The translations under genes were made by a program, and so were the position numbers. The notes under the pieces were generated by a model. The model did not search any database, was not told the origin of the DNA, and saw nothing but the letters and a program-made list of their open reading frames with translations. Shown one piece after another: positions 42,674-54,243 of a stretch of 64,000 bases of DNA (position 1 is the first letter of the stretch; each line of letters starts with the position of its first letter). The stretch comes from Terribacillus aidingensis (GTDB lineage: Bacteria > Bacillota > Bacilli > Bacillales > Amphibacillaceae), in the NCBI RefSeq assembly GCF_040703035.1, contig NZ_CP159996.1:2328001-2392000 (forward strand), in the 5' to 3' direction.

Positions 42674-44071
42674 TTAACCGATGGAACCTTCCATTTCAAA
42701 CTTGATCAGACGGTTCATTTCAACGGCATATTCCATTGGAAGTTCTTTCGTGAATGGCTCGATGAAGCCCATTACGATCATTTCAGTTGCTTCTTCTTGA
42801 GAGATACCACGGCTCATCAAGTAGAACAATTGCTCTTCGGATACCTTGGAAACTTTCGCTTCGTGCTCCAAAGAGATGTTCTCGTTGAAGATCTCGTTGT
42901 AAGGAATCGTATCGGAAGTGGATTTGTTATCCAGGATCAGCGTATCACACTCGATGTTGGAGCGAGCACCGTCTGCTTTCTTACCGAAGTGAACGATTCC
43001 GCGATATGTTACTTTACCACCTTGTTTAGAGATGGATTTAGAAACGATCGTAGAAGAAGTATTTGGTGCCAAGTGAAGCATTTTTGCACCAGCATCCTGA
43101 TGCTGTCCTTTACCTGCAAGTGCGATGGACAATGTCATACCGCGTGCGCCTTCACCTTTAAGGATGACAGCTGGGTATTTCATTGTAAGCTTGGAACCGA
43201 TGTTACCATCGATCCATTCCATCGTACCGTTAGCATCTACTGTCGCTCGTTTTGTAACCAGGTTATAGACGTTGTTCGCCCAGTTCTGGATTGTTGTATA
43301 ACGGCAGTAAGCATCTTTTGCAACGAAGATCTCAACTACTGCACTGTGCAGGGAGTTCGTTGTATATACAGGAGCTGTACAGCCCTCTACGTAATGTACA
43401 GACGCACCTTCATCAACGATGATAAGCGTACGCTCGAACTGACCCATGTTTTCAGAGTTGATTCGGAAATATGCTTGCAGCGGAGTATCAGTCTTAACGC
43501 CCTTCGGTACATAGATGAAGGAACCGCCGGACCATACTGCTGAGTTCAAAGCTGCGAATTTATTATCGGAAGGCGGAATAAGCTTACCGAAGTATTCGCG
43601 GAACAAGTCTTCATTTTCTTTAAGGGCAGTATCTGTATCTTTGAAGATGATACCCATTTCTTCTAGGTCTTCTTTTAGGTTATGGTAAACAACCTCGGAT
43701 TCGTACTGTGCGGAAACACCAGCAAGGTATTTCTGTTCAGCTTCCGGAATACCTAGCTTATCAAATGTGTTCTTGATTTCTTCCGGTACCTCGTCCCATG
43801 AACGCTCAGAACGCTCAGATGGTTTCACGTAGTAAGTGATTTCATCGAAGTCAAGCTCAGCAAGGTCACCACCCCACTGCGGCATTGGTTTCTTATAGAA
43901 TTGCTCCAAGGATTTAAGACGGAAGTCCAGCATCCATTGTGGTTCTTCTTTCAATTTAGAGATTTCTTCAACGATTCTAGGTGTAAGGCCTTTTTCCGTA
44001 CGGAAAATGGATACATCACGATCGCTGAAGCCGTACCGGTAATCTCCAATTTCAGGCGCTTTTTTAGCCAT
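42674..44071 (-). CDS. sufB: Fe-S cluster assembly protein SufB
   Basis: A 465-residue scaffold subunit of the SufBCD complex. It begins with YGFSDRD and has the beta-helix core with [10 protein letters not shown], which holds the conserved Cys, and a C-terminal helical [15 protein letters not shown] segment that binds SufC. AAGGAGG precedes the ATG by about 8 bases. It is the last gene of sufC-D-S-U-B, an order fixed in Bacillus. Confidence 0.97.
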   Translation of the reverse strand: MAKKAPEIGDYRYGFSDRDVSIFRTEKGLTPRIVEEISKLKEEPQWMLDFRLKSLEQFYKKPMPQWGGDLAELDFDEITYYVKPSERSERSWDEVPEEIKNTFDKLGIPEAEQKYLAGVSAQYESEVVYHNLKEDLEEMGIIFKDTDTALKENEDLFREYFGKLIPPSDNKFAALNSAVWSGGSFIYVPKGVKTDTPLQAYFRINSENMGQFERTLIIVDEGASVHYVEGCTAPVYTTNSLHSAVVEIFVAKDAYCRYTTIQNWANNVYNLVTKRATVDANGTMEWIDGNIGSKLTMKYPAVILKGEGARGMTLSIALAGKGQHQDAGAKMLHLAPNTSSTIVSKSISKQGGKVTYRGIVHFGKKADGARSNIECDTLILDNKSTSDTIPYNEIFNENISLEHEAKVSKVSEEQLFYLMSRGISQEEATEMIVMGFIEPFTKELPMEYAVEMNRLIKFEMEGSIG

Positions 44072-44123
44072 GGTAAAACCTCCTTATAGGATTACATCTA
44101 TTTCACACGACAGTGTTCACGTT

Positions 44124-47078
<2,955 letters not shown>

Positions 47079-47095
47079 AAGATCCCTCCTCCAGT

Positions 47096-47875
47096 TTACG
47101 CGTTAATTGTTTCGTCTTCGATGTTAAGCTCTTGTTTGATCCAATCGTAACCTTCTGCTTCCAAACGCTGAGAAAGCTCGGATCCGCCGGATTTCACAAC
47201 ACGGCCTTGCATCATAACGTGTACGAAATCAGGCTCGATGTAGTTTAGCAAACGCTGGTAGTGGGTAATAATTAGGCAACCGAAGTTTTCGTCGCGCAGT
47301 TTGTTGATACCTTTTGCAACAACTTTCAGCGCATCGATATCTAGACCGGAGTCGATCTCGTCAAGGATACCGATTTCAGCTTTCATCATAAGAAGCTGAA
47401 GGATTTCATTACGTTTTTTCTCCCCGCCGGAGAAACCTTCATTCAAGTAACGCTGTGCCATGTTCTTATCCATTTCAAGGAAGTCCATCGCTTCGTCCAT
47501 CTCTTTGATGAATTTCATCAATGGAATCTCGTCACCTTCTTCACGGCGAGCGTTGATGGAAGAACGAAGGAAGTCAGAGTTTGTTACACCGCTGATTTCA
47601 CTTGGATACTGCATTGCAAGGAACAGACCCGCACGAGCACGCTCGTCCACTTCCATTTCCAAAACATCTTCCCCGTCCAAAGTGATGCTTCCGCTAGTCA
47701 CTTCGTATTTAGGATGTCCCATGATTGCGGATGCCAATGTAGATTTACCAGTACCATTCGGTCCCATTACTGCATGGAATTCTCCGCTCTTTATCGTAAG
47801 GTTTACACCTTTTAGAATTTCCTTATCTTCAATCGAAACATGTAGGTCTTTGATTTCTAAAACTGAACCTGCCAT
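47096..47875 (-). CDS. sufC: Fe-S assembly ATPase SufC
   Basis: A 259-residue ABC-type ATPase. Walker A is GPNGTGKST (about residues 37-45), the signature is the SufC variant FSGGEKKRNE, and Walker B is IGILDEIDSGLD. It powers the SufBCD scaffold. It is the first gene of the operon, with its ATG 7 bases after GGAGGG. Confidence 0.97.
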   Translation of the reverse strand: MAGSVLEIKDLHVSIEDKEILKGVNLTIKSGEFHAVMGPNGTGKSTLASAIMGHPKYEVTSGSITLDGEDVLEMEVDERARAGLFLAMQYPSEISGVTNSDFLRSSINARREEGDEIPLMKFIKEMDEAMDFLEMDKNMAQRYLNEGFSGGEKKRNEILQLLMMKAEIGILDEIDSGLDIDALKVVAKGINKLRDENFGCLIITHYQRLLNYIEPDFVHVMMQGRVVKSGGSELSQRLEAEGYDWIKQELNIEDETINA

Positions 47876-47913
47876 TTATAAACCCTCCGATAGCTGCTAT
47901 TTTATAAGTTTCG

Positions 47914-47941
47914 ATAATACGTTATTTAAACACATTATCAA
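47914..47941 (-). promoter_or_regulatory. SigA-type promoter of the suf operon
   Basis: On the minus strand TTGATA (47936-47941) and TATTAT (47914-47919) are 16 bases apart. Several GATAAT-like half repeats lie just upstream but do not make a convincing Fur box. Confidence 0.6.
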
Positions 47942-48059
47942 TTTATTCTCATTACAATCTTAAAGCATTATTAGACCATTATCAACTTTTTTACTAGATA
48001 AAAACACAGTTTTAACATGATCTTCTCCTATTGTATCACACATCCATTTCAACCCAAAA

Positions 48060-48093
48060 ATATAGCCTCTGCTGAGAATTCCAGCAAAGGCAT
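48060..48093 (-). terminator. Terminator of the met operon
   Basis: GCCTCTGCTG (48065-48074) pairs with CAGCAAAGGC (48082-48091), one mismatch, followed on the minus strand by TATATTTTTG. Confidence 0.75.
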
Positions 48094-48107
48094 GAGAATA
48101 GTATTTC

Positions 48108-48935
48108 TTATTTATCGACAGGAAGAATCGCTCCGTCATAATTGTCTTCAATGAACTGTTTGATTTCATCGGAATGAAGGACATCCATCAATTTTTTCAA
48201 TGCTTCATTGTCTTTGTTTTCTGCACGTGCAGCCACGATGTTGCCGTATGGAGAATCTGTACCTTCAAGGATCAATGCGTCTTTAGAAGGCGTAAGACCT
48301 GCTTGCAATGCATAGTTCGTGTTGATGACAACAAGTGCATCTTCTTCTGATTCATACGTATCCGGAAGGAATGCTGGGTCAACATCCATGCTGAATTTCA
48401 AGTTTTTCGGGTTGTCGCCGATATCATCCAAAGTTGCATCTACAGGTTCGACGCCATCTTTGATCGTGATAAGACCAGCTTCTTGGAAAATAGATAGGAT
48501 ACGGCCTTGCTCTGCTACGTTACGACCCATGATTACTTCTGTACCATCTTTAATATCATCGACGTTCTTGATATTTTTAGAATACACACCCATTGGCTCC
48601 AAGTGAACTGCTCCAAGGCTGATCAAATCGTAGCCAGTATCTGCATTGGAAGTCTCTAAATAAGGGATGTGCTGGAAGTAGTTCGCATCCAAGTCGCCGC
48701 TTTCCAAGTCATCATTCGGAAGTACATAATCCTGATATTCTTCAATCTCCAGATTGACTCCCTCTTTTTCAAGGATAGGCTGCGCTTCTTTAAGAATCTC
48801 TGCGTGTGGTGTGCTGGAAGCACCAACTTTGATTGTTGTTGTTTCTTCGTCGCCCGAGCCGCTGCCAGATGAACCGCAAGCTGCCAGGAAAATCATGAAA
48901 GCTGCTGATAAAATAACTAATAATGCCTTTTTCAA
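48108..48935 (-). CDS. metQ: Methionine-binding lipoprotein MetQ
   Basis: A 275-residue substrate-binding lipoprotein. A type II signal peptide ends in the lipobox LAAC (Cys20), followed by a Gly/Ser linker. The NlpA fold shows KVGASSTPHAEIL and ANYFQHIPYL, which are typical of MetQ. It delivers methionine to MetNP. The start is a TTG at 48935 with GGAGAGGG 6 bases upstream. It is the last gene of metN-metP-metQ. Confidence 0.95.
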   Translation of the reverse strand: MKKALLVILSAAFMIFLAACGSSGSGSGDEETTTIKVGASSTPHAEILKEAQPILEKEGVNLEIEEYQDYVLPNDDLESGDLDANYFQHIPYLETSNADTGYDLISLGAVHLEPMGVYSKNIKNVDDIKDGTEVIMGRNVAEQGRILSIFQEAGLITIKDGVEPVDATLDDIGDNPKNLKFSMDVDPAFLPDTYESEEDALVVINTNYALQAGLTPSKDALILEGTDSPYGNIVAARAENKDNEALKKLMDVLHSDEIKQFIEDNYDGAILPVDK

Positions 48936-48950
48936 ATGAATCCCTCTCCT

Positions 48951-49619
48951 TTATCGTTTATCTAGTTTATTTGAAATCAAGTCTCCAATGAATTGGAAGA
49001 CGAATACAACAATAACGATTAATAGCGTACAGATAAATACAACATCAAACTGACGTCGCTGGAAACCATAAAAGTAAGCAAAGTCGCCTAATCCGCCTGC
49101 TCCGATAACACCTGCTACCGCTGTGGATCCGATCAGCGCAATTGCTGTTACTGTAAGACCAGAAACAAGGGCTGGCATGGATTCTTTCAGCAGTACTTTG
49201 AACATGATCGTACTGTTCTTCGCACCCATTGCCTTCGCGGCTTCCACTACCCCGTTGTCCACTTCCTTCAATGCAATCTCGACTAACCGTGCATAGAAAG
49301 GCGCTGATCCAATGATTAGCGCGGGCAATGCTGCCTCTGGACCACGGATGGTGCCGACTACAAAATCGGTGAAAGGGAACAAAAGTAATATTAGGATGAT
49401 AAAAGGTATTGCCCTGAATATGTTGACGACAGCTGCTACAACTCCATAGACAACTTTATTTTCCCACAGCTTCCCTTTACTAGTCAGGTAAAGCAAAAGA
49501 CCAAGGATGATACCGATGATGAATGTACCGATCAAAGAAAGGATTGTCATATAGAATGTCTCATAGATGGCCGTATTCAAATCTGCAATATCTACATTCG
49601 GGAACCACTTCTCAAACAA
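48951..49619 (-). CDS. metP: Methionine ABC permease MetP
   Basis: A 222-residue permease with five to six membrane helices and an EAA loop (EVDNGVVEAAKAMGAKNS) that docks MetN. It forms the methionine channel. The start is a TTG at 49619, 9 bases after GGAGGTG, and overlaps the metN stop by eight bases. Confidence 0.95.
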   Translation of the reverse strand: MFEKWFPNVDIADLNTAIYETFYMTILSLIGTFIIGIILGLLLYLTSKGKLWENKVVYGVVAAVVNIFRAIPFIILILLLFPFTDFVVGTIRGPEAALPALIIGSAPFYARLVEIALKEVDNGVVEAAKAMGAKNSTIMFKVLLKESMPALVSGLTVTAIALIGSTAVAGVIGAGGLGDFAYFYGFQRRQFDVVFICTLLIVIVVFVFQFIGDLISNKLDKR

Positions 49620-50634
49620 GTTCCTGCACCTCCGCTCTCACATTCGCTGCGCGGATGAAGTTCAGTGCCTTCTCCACTTCCTGTTCACTGCCTACCAGCT
49701 GCAGGAACAAATTACCGACTGCTCCGGTTTGTGTCTGCAGTACATTTCCTTGCAGGATGTTAATATCAACATCAAATTGTTTCGCAGTCTGGCTGACAAC
49801 CGTCTGATTGACGTTTTCGCCGGAGAAGGAAAGTTTCACGATCGTACCTGTACCTTCTTTCACTACTGCTGCAGACAAGGAATCATACTGCTCGCTTCCA
49901 TCCAGCTGCTGGACGAATCGCTTTGTGATATCCTGCTGCGGGTCTTGGAATACATGAGCAGCATCGCCTTCTTCTACCACTTTACCGGTATCCATTACAG
50001 CTACACGGTGGCAGATTTTACGGATAACATTCATCTCATGCGTAATCAATACAATAGTCAGACCGAGTCGTTTGTTGATGTCCACAAGCAAATCAAGAAT
50101 GGAATCTGTTGTTTCCGGATCTAGTGCGGATGTTGCTTCATCACAAAGCAGCACTTTCGGGTCATTAGCCAATGCCCTTGCAATGCCGACACGCTGCTTT
50201 TGTCCGCCGCTCAGCTGTGATGGATAGGCATTTTCGCGCCCTTTCAATCCGACTAGCTCAATCAGCCGGTCTACTTTTGCTTTTCTTTCTTTTTTCGGCA
50301 CACCAGCTATTTCTAATGGAAAAGCAATGTTTTGGTGTACAGAACGGGACCACAGCAGGTTGAAATGCTGGAAGATCATCCCGATTTCTTGTCTGGCAAG
50401 ACGAAGCTCGTTTTTTCGCTGTTTAACGATATCCTTGCCATTAATGATTATTTCGCCGGCGGTCGGTTCTTCGAGACGATTCAGCAGGCGTACGAAAGTA
50501 CTTTTTCCAGCACCGCTGTAGCCAATCACGCCGAAGATTTCACCCGACTCAATCGTAAGATTAAGCTGATCGACCGCTGTAATATTCTGTTTTTTTGTGC
50601 GATATGTCTTGGAGAGGTTTTTGATAGTGATCAA
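49612..50634 (-). CDS. metN: Methionine ABC ATPase MetN
   Basis: A 340-residue ABC ATPase. Walker A is GYSGAGKST, the signature is LSGGQKQRVGIA, Walker B is VLLCDEATSALD, and a C-terminal NIL/ACT-like domain (from about residue 260) senses methionine. The start is the TTG at 50634, 6-8 bases after AAGGAGGAG. The ATG at 50655 lies ahead of that site and is unlikely. It heads the operon, under the SAM riboswitch. Confidence 0.94.
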   Translation of the reverse strand: MITIKNLSKTYRTKKQNITAVDQLNLTIESGEIFGVIGYSGAGKSTFVRLLNRLEEPTAGEIIINGKDIVKQRKNELRLARQEIGMIFQHFNLLWSRSVHQNIAFPLEIAGVPKKERKAKVDRLIELVGLKGRENAYPSQLSGGQKQRVGIARALANDPKVLLCDEATSALDPETTDSILDLLVDINKRLGLTIVLITHEMNVIRKICHRVAVMDTGKVVEEGDAAHVFQDPQQDITKRFVQQLDGSEQYDSLSAAVVKEGTGTIVKLSFSGENVNQTVVSQTAKQFDVDINILQGNVLQTQTGAVGNLFLQLVGSEQEVEKALNFIRAANVRAEVQELV

Positions 50635-50672
50635 TATCCGCTCCTCCTTCCTCATGTGGCTTTATAACCATA

Positions 50673-50831
50673 AAAAAAGCGTCTTCTTGTCCTGAGAACA
50701 AAAAGACGCATCTGCGTTCGATAATTGTTCTCTCATCTGTACAGGTTTCCCTGCAGGAATTGGCACCATACAGGAAAACCTGTGGTTGCCGGGCTTCATC
50801 GGGCCAGTCCCTCCGCCACTCTTGATAAGAG
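50673..50831 (-). promoter_or_regulatory. SAM-I riboswitch (S-box) with terminator
   Basis: On the minus strand the S-box core is complete. It has P1 opening CTCTTATCAAGAG, then GGCGGAGGGACTGGCCC, GATGAAGCCCGGCAACC, a variable hairpin, GGTGCCAATTCC and TGAGAG closing. The aptamer spans about 50730-50831. A terminator (50673-50709) with GCGTCTT/AAGACGC arms and seven T follows. With SAM bound, metNPQ should be switched off. Confidence 0.97.
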
Positions 50832-50854
50832 TTTGGTATATGATTGCTAAAAGG

Positions 50855-50884
50855 AGTTTAGCATCTAGTTAATAATCTTGTCAA
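50855..50884 (-). promoter_or_regulatory. SigA-type promoter of metNPQ
   Basis: On the minus strand TTGACA (50879-50884), 18 bases, TAAACT (50855-50860). Transcription would start about 15 bases ahead of the S-box aptamer. Confidence 0.7.
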
Positions 50885-50890
50885 CATATT

Positions 50891-51220
50891 TTACATACTT
50901 CCTTGAGCTCCCAGAAATAGTAGTGCCTCCACAAGTAAAATATGCTGATAATCCCCCTCCACCACTTGCCTGTGACGGATACTGCGAAGCTGCACCTCGC
51001 CGCTAAGGAGCTCCTGCAATGTCTGCTCATCGGTACGTATATGTAAAATGCCATAAGGCTTGGAAGCTGGTGTCGTGAGGCTGCTTCTATCTATATGCAA
51101 ATCGAAATGGGCATCCTCCCATTCAATGAAGACCTTCAGCCGCTTGTCATTACATAAAGGCAGCAAATCCTCCCTCACCTCGATCTGATGCTTGAGCTTT
51201 GTCAGTTTTTCGATGATCAT
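50891..51220 (-). CDS. yusD: YusD-like small protein (SCP2-like)
   Basis: A 109-residue acidic soluble protein. Its size and place between metN and yusE match B. subtilis yusD, annotated as SCP-2 sterol-transfer-like. A clear domain motif is not visible to me. The ATG at 51220 follows GGAGGGG by 7-8 bases; upstream ORF extension has no support. Function is unknown. Confidence 0.75.
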   Translation of the reverse strand: MIIEKLTKLKHQIEVREDLLPLCNDKRLKVFIEWEDAHFDLHIDRSSLTTPASKPYGILHIRTDEQTLQELLSGEVQLRSIRHRQVVEGDYQHILLVEALLFLGAQGSM

Positions 51221-51275
51221 CCGCCATCCCCTCCATATACTGTATTTGGCTCTTCTCGTTCTGATTTCCTGCAAG

Positions 51276-51309
51276 AAAAAACAGCTTTCCGGAAAGGAAA
51301 GCTGTTTTT
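51276..51309 (-). terminator. Terminator after yusE
   Basis: AAAAACAGCTTTCC and GGAAAGCTGTTTTT form a 14-base stem around a short loop just at the yusE stop, with T-run on the minus strand. Confidence 0.85.
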
Positions 51310-51610
51310 ATTCACTCAGCATCTTGGCCAGCATATGCTGGACGGATTGAAAAGCGTATATTTTTTCCTGAACTTCACCTTGTTTGAAGGTAATGAGACA
51401 AGGCACACTTTCAATCTGATGTTCCTGCATGAAATCAGGAAAGAGAGAAGCGTTCAGTTTATGATAGTATTCCTGGCCCATCATTGCCTCCACCGCAAGG
51501 AGCATTTTTTCAGCAAGCTGACATGTGCCGCAAAAAGGCGTGTGCACAAATATCCTTGCTTGCTCCTGGTGTATAACGGACTGGACCTCCGTTTTGATAA
51601 TGTTAATAAT
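51308..51610 (-). CDS. yusE: Thioredoxin-family protein YusE, start codon unclear
   Basis: A thioredoxin-like protein with the active site PFCGTCQLAEKML (CGTC) and a C-terminal beta segment VPCLITFKQG with cis-Pro. The first strand (ARIFVHTPFC) lies upstream of the in-frame GTG at 51547, so that GTG would cut the fold. The frame is open back to a TGA at 51613-51611. The first in-frame codons are ATT (51610) and ATT (51607), with AAGGGATG nearby. The ATG at 51614 is in another frame and stops after three codons. Either ATT is the start or a one-base change broke the start. yusF ends 12 bases upstream. Confidence 0.65.
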   Translation of the reverse strand: MINIIKTEVQSVIHQEQARIFVHTPFCGTCQLAEKMLLAVEAMMGQEYYHKLNASLFPDFMQEHQIESVPCLITFKQGEVQEKIYAFQSVQHMLAKMLSE

Positions 51611-51625
51611 TCATCCCTTCTTTCT

Positions 51626-51976
51626 TCAGACGAGGAAGAATGGATGCACCATGATACTTCTGCTAAGCAGGGCTGTGGCCAATTCTGGGGCCGGGGTCGC
51701 CGCTACCTCTCGATAGGTTCTGTCTACGTAAATATGCTGGGCATGCGGCAGCTCTCGTGCTAACTGTTTTCGCAGCTTATGACCAGCGCTGTCCTCATCC
51801 ACCATAATATATACTTGCTTGTGATCCAAGTCATAGTCATACAACAGCTGTTCCAGCCGCTCGATGCCCAATGTTCCATTGGTGCAGATGATCGTCACTT
51901 CCTCATCGATGATCTTCCTTATCTGCTCTTTATCCGAGCGTCCTTCTACGATAATGACTTTTTCTTCATCACCCAT
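51626..51976 (-). CDS. yusF: Toprim-domain protein YusF
   Basis: A 116-residue single Toprim domain. The catalytic Glu is in VIIVEGRSDKEQI and the DxD metal pair in IMVDEDSAGHKL. Small Toprim proteins of this type are related to RNase M5 and OLD nucleases; function is unknown. AGGTGATG precedes the ATG. It is syntenic with B. subtilis yusF. The gene yusG that lies before gcvH there is missing here. Confidence 0.88.
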   Translation of the reverse strand: MGDEEKVIIVEGRSDKEQIRKIIDEEVTIICTNGTLGIERLEQLLYDYDLDHKQVYIMVDEDSAGHKLRKQLARELPHAQHIYVDRTYREVAATPAPELATALLSRSIMVHPFFLV

Positions 51977-52120
51977 ACTGGCATCACCTATTCTGATCGA
52001 TATTTGATTGCTTTCTTGCCCGAGCCCCCGAATAAAGGCAGCTTAGCAATGAACGCTTGCCATAGTATATGAAAAGAGACCGCTGCCCTTGCTAACAGAT
52101 ATCAACAAGGACCCAAAAAA

Positions 52121-52510
52121 TTAATCCTCTTTAATCCGTCCTTCGTAATCCTCAACAGAAAGCAAGCTCTCATACGCTGCTTCATCGTCTGTTTCCACTA
52201 CGATCATCCATGCTTTCTCGTATGGGGATTCATTTACGAACTCGGGGCTGTCGTCCAAATCTTCGTTCACTGCTACGACTTTACCGCTAATCGGAGCATA
52301 CAGCTCTGAAACTGTTTTAACAGATTCGACGCTGCCGAATGGCTCGTCTGCTTTCAATTCGTCACCAACTGATGGAAGTTCCACGAACACGATGTCTCCG
52401 AGTTCATCCTGGGCGAAGTCGGTAATACCGATTCGATATTGATTGCCTTCTTCTTTTTTAATCCATTCATGTTCCTCAGTATAACGTAGATCTTTCGGTA
52501 AGTTGCTCAT
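52121..52510 (-). CDS. gcvH: Glycine cleavage H protein
   Basis: A 129-residue lipoyl carrier. K65 in [12 protein letters not shown] is the lipoylation site. In Bacillus GcvH also acts as the relay for octanoyl/lipoyl transfer to other complexes. GGAGGAA lies 7-9 bases before the ATG. The 144 bases between gcvH and yusF contain no convincing gene, only a 34-codon open frame without a start. Confidence 0.96.
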   Translation of the reverse strand: MSNLPKDLRYTEEHEWIKKEEGNQYRIGITDFAQDELGDIVFVELPSVGDELKADEPFGSVESVKTVSELYAPISGKVVAVNEDLDDSPEFVNESPYEKAWMIVVETDDEAAYESLLSVEDYEGRIKED

Positions 52511-52593
52511 TTTTATTCCTCCACCTATTTTCTACAAGAATAGCTAACATATTTACTATAAGAGGTAATAGATAAAATTACCACCGTTTCTGC

Positions 52594-52953
52594 TTAATTC
52601 GAAGCAGTCACAGTTTCGTACACTTCCGGTTTGAAACCTACCGCTGACGCCTTCTCCCCAACTAATAGCGGTCGCTTGATAAGCATACCGTTTTCGGATA
52701 GCCATGACTTGAGCTGGGCATCATCTGCCTCTTTGATTTTCTCTTTATATCCGCCCTCCCGGTATACCTTTCCGCTCGTATTGAACAGTTTGGTAAGCGG
52801 CAATCCGCTTTTATCCGCTACCTCTTGCAAGATCTCCGGACTTGGAGGGTTCTCTACGATATGTATCGCTTCATAGGATACGTCATTCGCATCCAGCCAT
52901 TTCTTTGCATTTTTACATGTACTGCAATTCGGGTACCAATAAAATCGGAACAT
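52594..52953 (-). CDS. yusI: ArsC/Spx-family protein YusI
   Basis: A 119-residue thioredoxin-fold protein of the ArsC/Spx/YffB type. C10 and C13 (PNCSTCKNA) are present; the C-terminal part has IKRPLLVGEKA, as in YusI. It is likely a thiol or disulfide reductase. Arsenate resistance is unlikely because no ars genes are nearby. AAGGAG is about 7 bases before the ATG at 52953. Confidence 0.88.
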   Translation of the reverse strand: MFRFYWYPNCSTCKNAKKWLDANDVSYEAIHIVENPPSPEILQEVADKSGLPLTKLFNTSGKVYREGGYKEKIKEADDAQLKSWLSENGMLIKRPLLVGEKASAVGFKPEVYETVTASN

Positions 52954-53063
52954 ACAGATCTCCTTCCTTTTCATACTGCTATTTTAGCATAGTCCTTTGC
53001 ATCTTTCGCACAGAATAATCGCGAGGATCCCGGGTACGATAAAAAGGAAAAAGGAGGGATCCC

Positions 53064-53303
53064 ATGCCAGCAGAAAATCAGCAAAATGTTATGCTGCAGC
53101 CGCCAGAAATGATCTCAGAAAAAGACTTACTGTATTTGAGCGATATGCTCAACTGGAACTTGAATGCCGCAAAAAAGGCACAGCATGCTGCCGGTGAAGT
53201 GCAGCTGACAGATGCCCAGGAAGCGCTGCACACTATCGGCCAGATGCATCAGCGCCATTATGATATGTTACTGGAGCATTTGAAGACAAAACCGCTCAAT
53301 TAA
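53064..53303 (+). CDS. Small spore coat-like protein (CotF-associated)
   Basis: A 79-residue helical protein, rich in Gln and Met, preceded by AAAAAGGAGGG. A central helical hairpin (LLYLSDMLNWNLNAAKKAQH, then HTIGQMHQRHYDMLLEHL) looks like half of a ferritin-like bundle. It lies 12 bases before a CotF-family gene, so the two form an operon. A coat role is inferred. Confidence 0.7.
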   Translation: MPAENQQNVMLQPPEMISEKDLLYLSDMLNWNLNAAKKAQHAAGEVQLTDAQEALHTIGQMHQRHYDMLLEHLKTKPLN

Positions 53304-53315
53304 GGAGGGAACGTT

Positions 53316-53639
53316 ATGCCAGAGAATCAAAAGATAGAAAATCCCCAGACACCTGTCCCGACAACGCAGAACATGAATGACCGGGATCACGTCACTGATC
53401 TGCTTGCTACCGAAAAGTATATGACAGCTTCTTACAGCACGGCACTCAACGAAATGAGCAATCAGTCATTATATGAAACAGTAGCCCGTATGTTCAAGGA
53501 GACACAAGACTCCCAGCGAAATTTGTATAACTTGATGTTCCAGCATGGTTGGTACAGCCTGGAGCAAGCTCCGCAGCAAAAAGTGGAACAGGCTTATCAG
53601 CAATTCAGCAAAACACGTCAAGAACTTCCCTATACATGA
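53316..53639 (+). CDS. yusN: CotF-family spore coat protein, YusN-like
   Basis: A 107-residue protein with the CotF domain (DHVTDLLATEKYMTASYSTAL, then a second helix pair ending FQHGWYSLEQAP). B. subtilis YusN is a coat protein of this family. AAGGAGGG is 6-7 bases before the ATG. It is the second gene of a two-gene operon with a strong terminator. Confidence 0.8.
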   Translation: MPENQKIENPQTPVPTTQNMNDRDHVTDLLATEKYMTASYSTALNEMSNQSLYETVARMFKETQDSQRNLYNLMFQHGWYSLEQAPQQKVEQAYQQFSKTRQELPYT

Positions 53640-53646
53640 CACAGAC

Positions 53647-53676
53647 GGACAATCAGCTGCTGATTGTCCTTTTTTT
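53647..53676 (+). terminator. Terminator of the coat gene pair
   Basis: GGACAATCAGC (53647-53657) pairs with GCTGATTGTCC (53659-53669), followed by TTTTTTT. Confidence 0.92.
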
Positions 53677-53695
53677 AAACAATCCAAAAAAATTA

Positions 53696-53738
53696 TTGAC
53701 GCAGAGGATACAAACCCGTAATATACTTGCATGTGCAA
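53696..53738 (+). promoter_or_regulatory. marR promoter and operator 1
   Basis: TTGACG (53696-53701), 17 bases, TAATAT (53719-53724). TTGCA-TG-TGCAA (53727-53738) lies at the predicted start point. The same motif, extended as TGCAACTA, recurs upstream of the next gene, which suggests autorepression. Confidence 0.6.
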
Positions 53739-53767
53739 CTATTTGAGCTATCTGAAAGGAGCGGACC

Positions 53768-54190
53768 ATGAGCAGGACACAAGACGAGTTAGGACTGCTT
53801 TTATCCCGGACATACTTATCCTTGAAACGGGAAACGTCCCGCATGCTTCAACAGTTTGAACTGACACCAGAACAATTCTCCCTTATTGCGGAATTGGACA
53901 AGCAGGATAACATCACCCAAAAAGAGCTTGCCGACTTAACGGAAAGAGAGCAGACAACCGTTACGAAGATAGTCGATAAGCTTGTCAAAAAGGGACTGGT
54001 CACCCGCGGACATGATCTCCACGACCGCAGGGCAATCCGTTTGCAAATTACAGCAGAAGGCCGGGATCTGGTCAAAGATATCAAACCGAAGATAGAAGAA
54101 ATCGAAAATCATGCTTATTTAGGTTTCCAACGGAAGGATATAGAATTGCTGCATACTCTGATTCGAAAGCTGCATCAGAATTTGCAGTGA
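53768..54190 (+). CDS. MarR-family regulator, YusO-like
   Basis: A 140-residue winged-helix regulator. The recognition part is ITQKELADLTEREQTTVTKIVDKL (about residues 49-72, read as ITQKELADL and TTVTKIVDKL), with the wing around HDLHDRRAIRLQIT. Flanking helices give the dimer. It probably controls itself and the downstream membrane protein through two matching palindromes. The position after coat genes matches B. subtilis yusO. AAAGGAG is 6-7 bases upstream. Confidence 0.88.
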   Translation: MSRTQDELGLLLSRTYLSLKRETSRMLQQFELTPEQFSLIAELDKQDNITQKELADLTEREQTTVTKIVDKLVKKGLVTRGHDLHDRRAIRLQITAEGRDLVKDIKPKIEEIENHAYLGFQRKDIELLHTLIRKLHQNLQ

Positions 54191-54207
54191 TTTTTTTCGC
54201 TAAATAC

Positions 54208-54222
54208 ATGCACGTGCAACTA
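54208..54222 (+). promoter_or_regulatory. MarR operator 2 upstream of the YhgE-like gene
   Basis: ATGCACGTGCAACTA contains the perfect palindrome TGCACGTGCA and repeats the sequence at operator 1 (TTGCATGTGCAACTA) with two differences. It lies 22 bases before the TTG start. Confidence 0.6.
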
Positions 54223-54243
54223 ATATAGAATGGAGTTTTTATT

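Noticed and set aside
42797..43543. 248-codon plus-strand ORF opposite sufB
   Set aside because: Long antisense ORFs opposite conserved coding sequence are codon-bias artefacts; sufB is unmistakable.
47920..47990. Fur box before the suf operon
   Set aside because: GATAAT-like half sites occur but none forms an acceptable 7-1-7 inverted repeat.
52594..52953. Arsenate reductase of an ars operon
   Set aside because: No ars genes are nearby and the protein matches the YusI/Spx-like branch.
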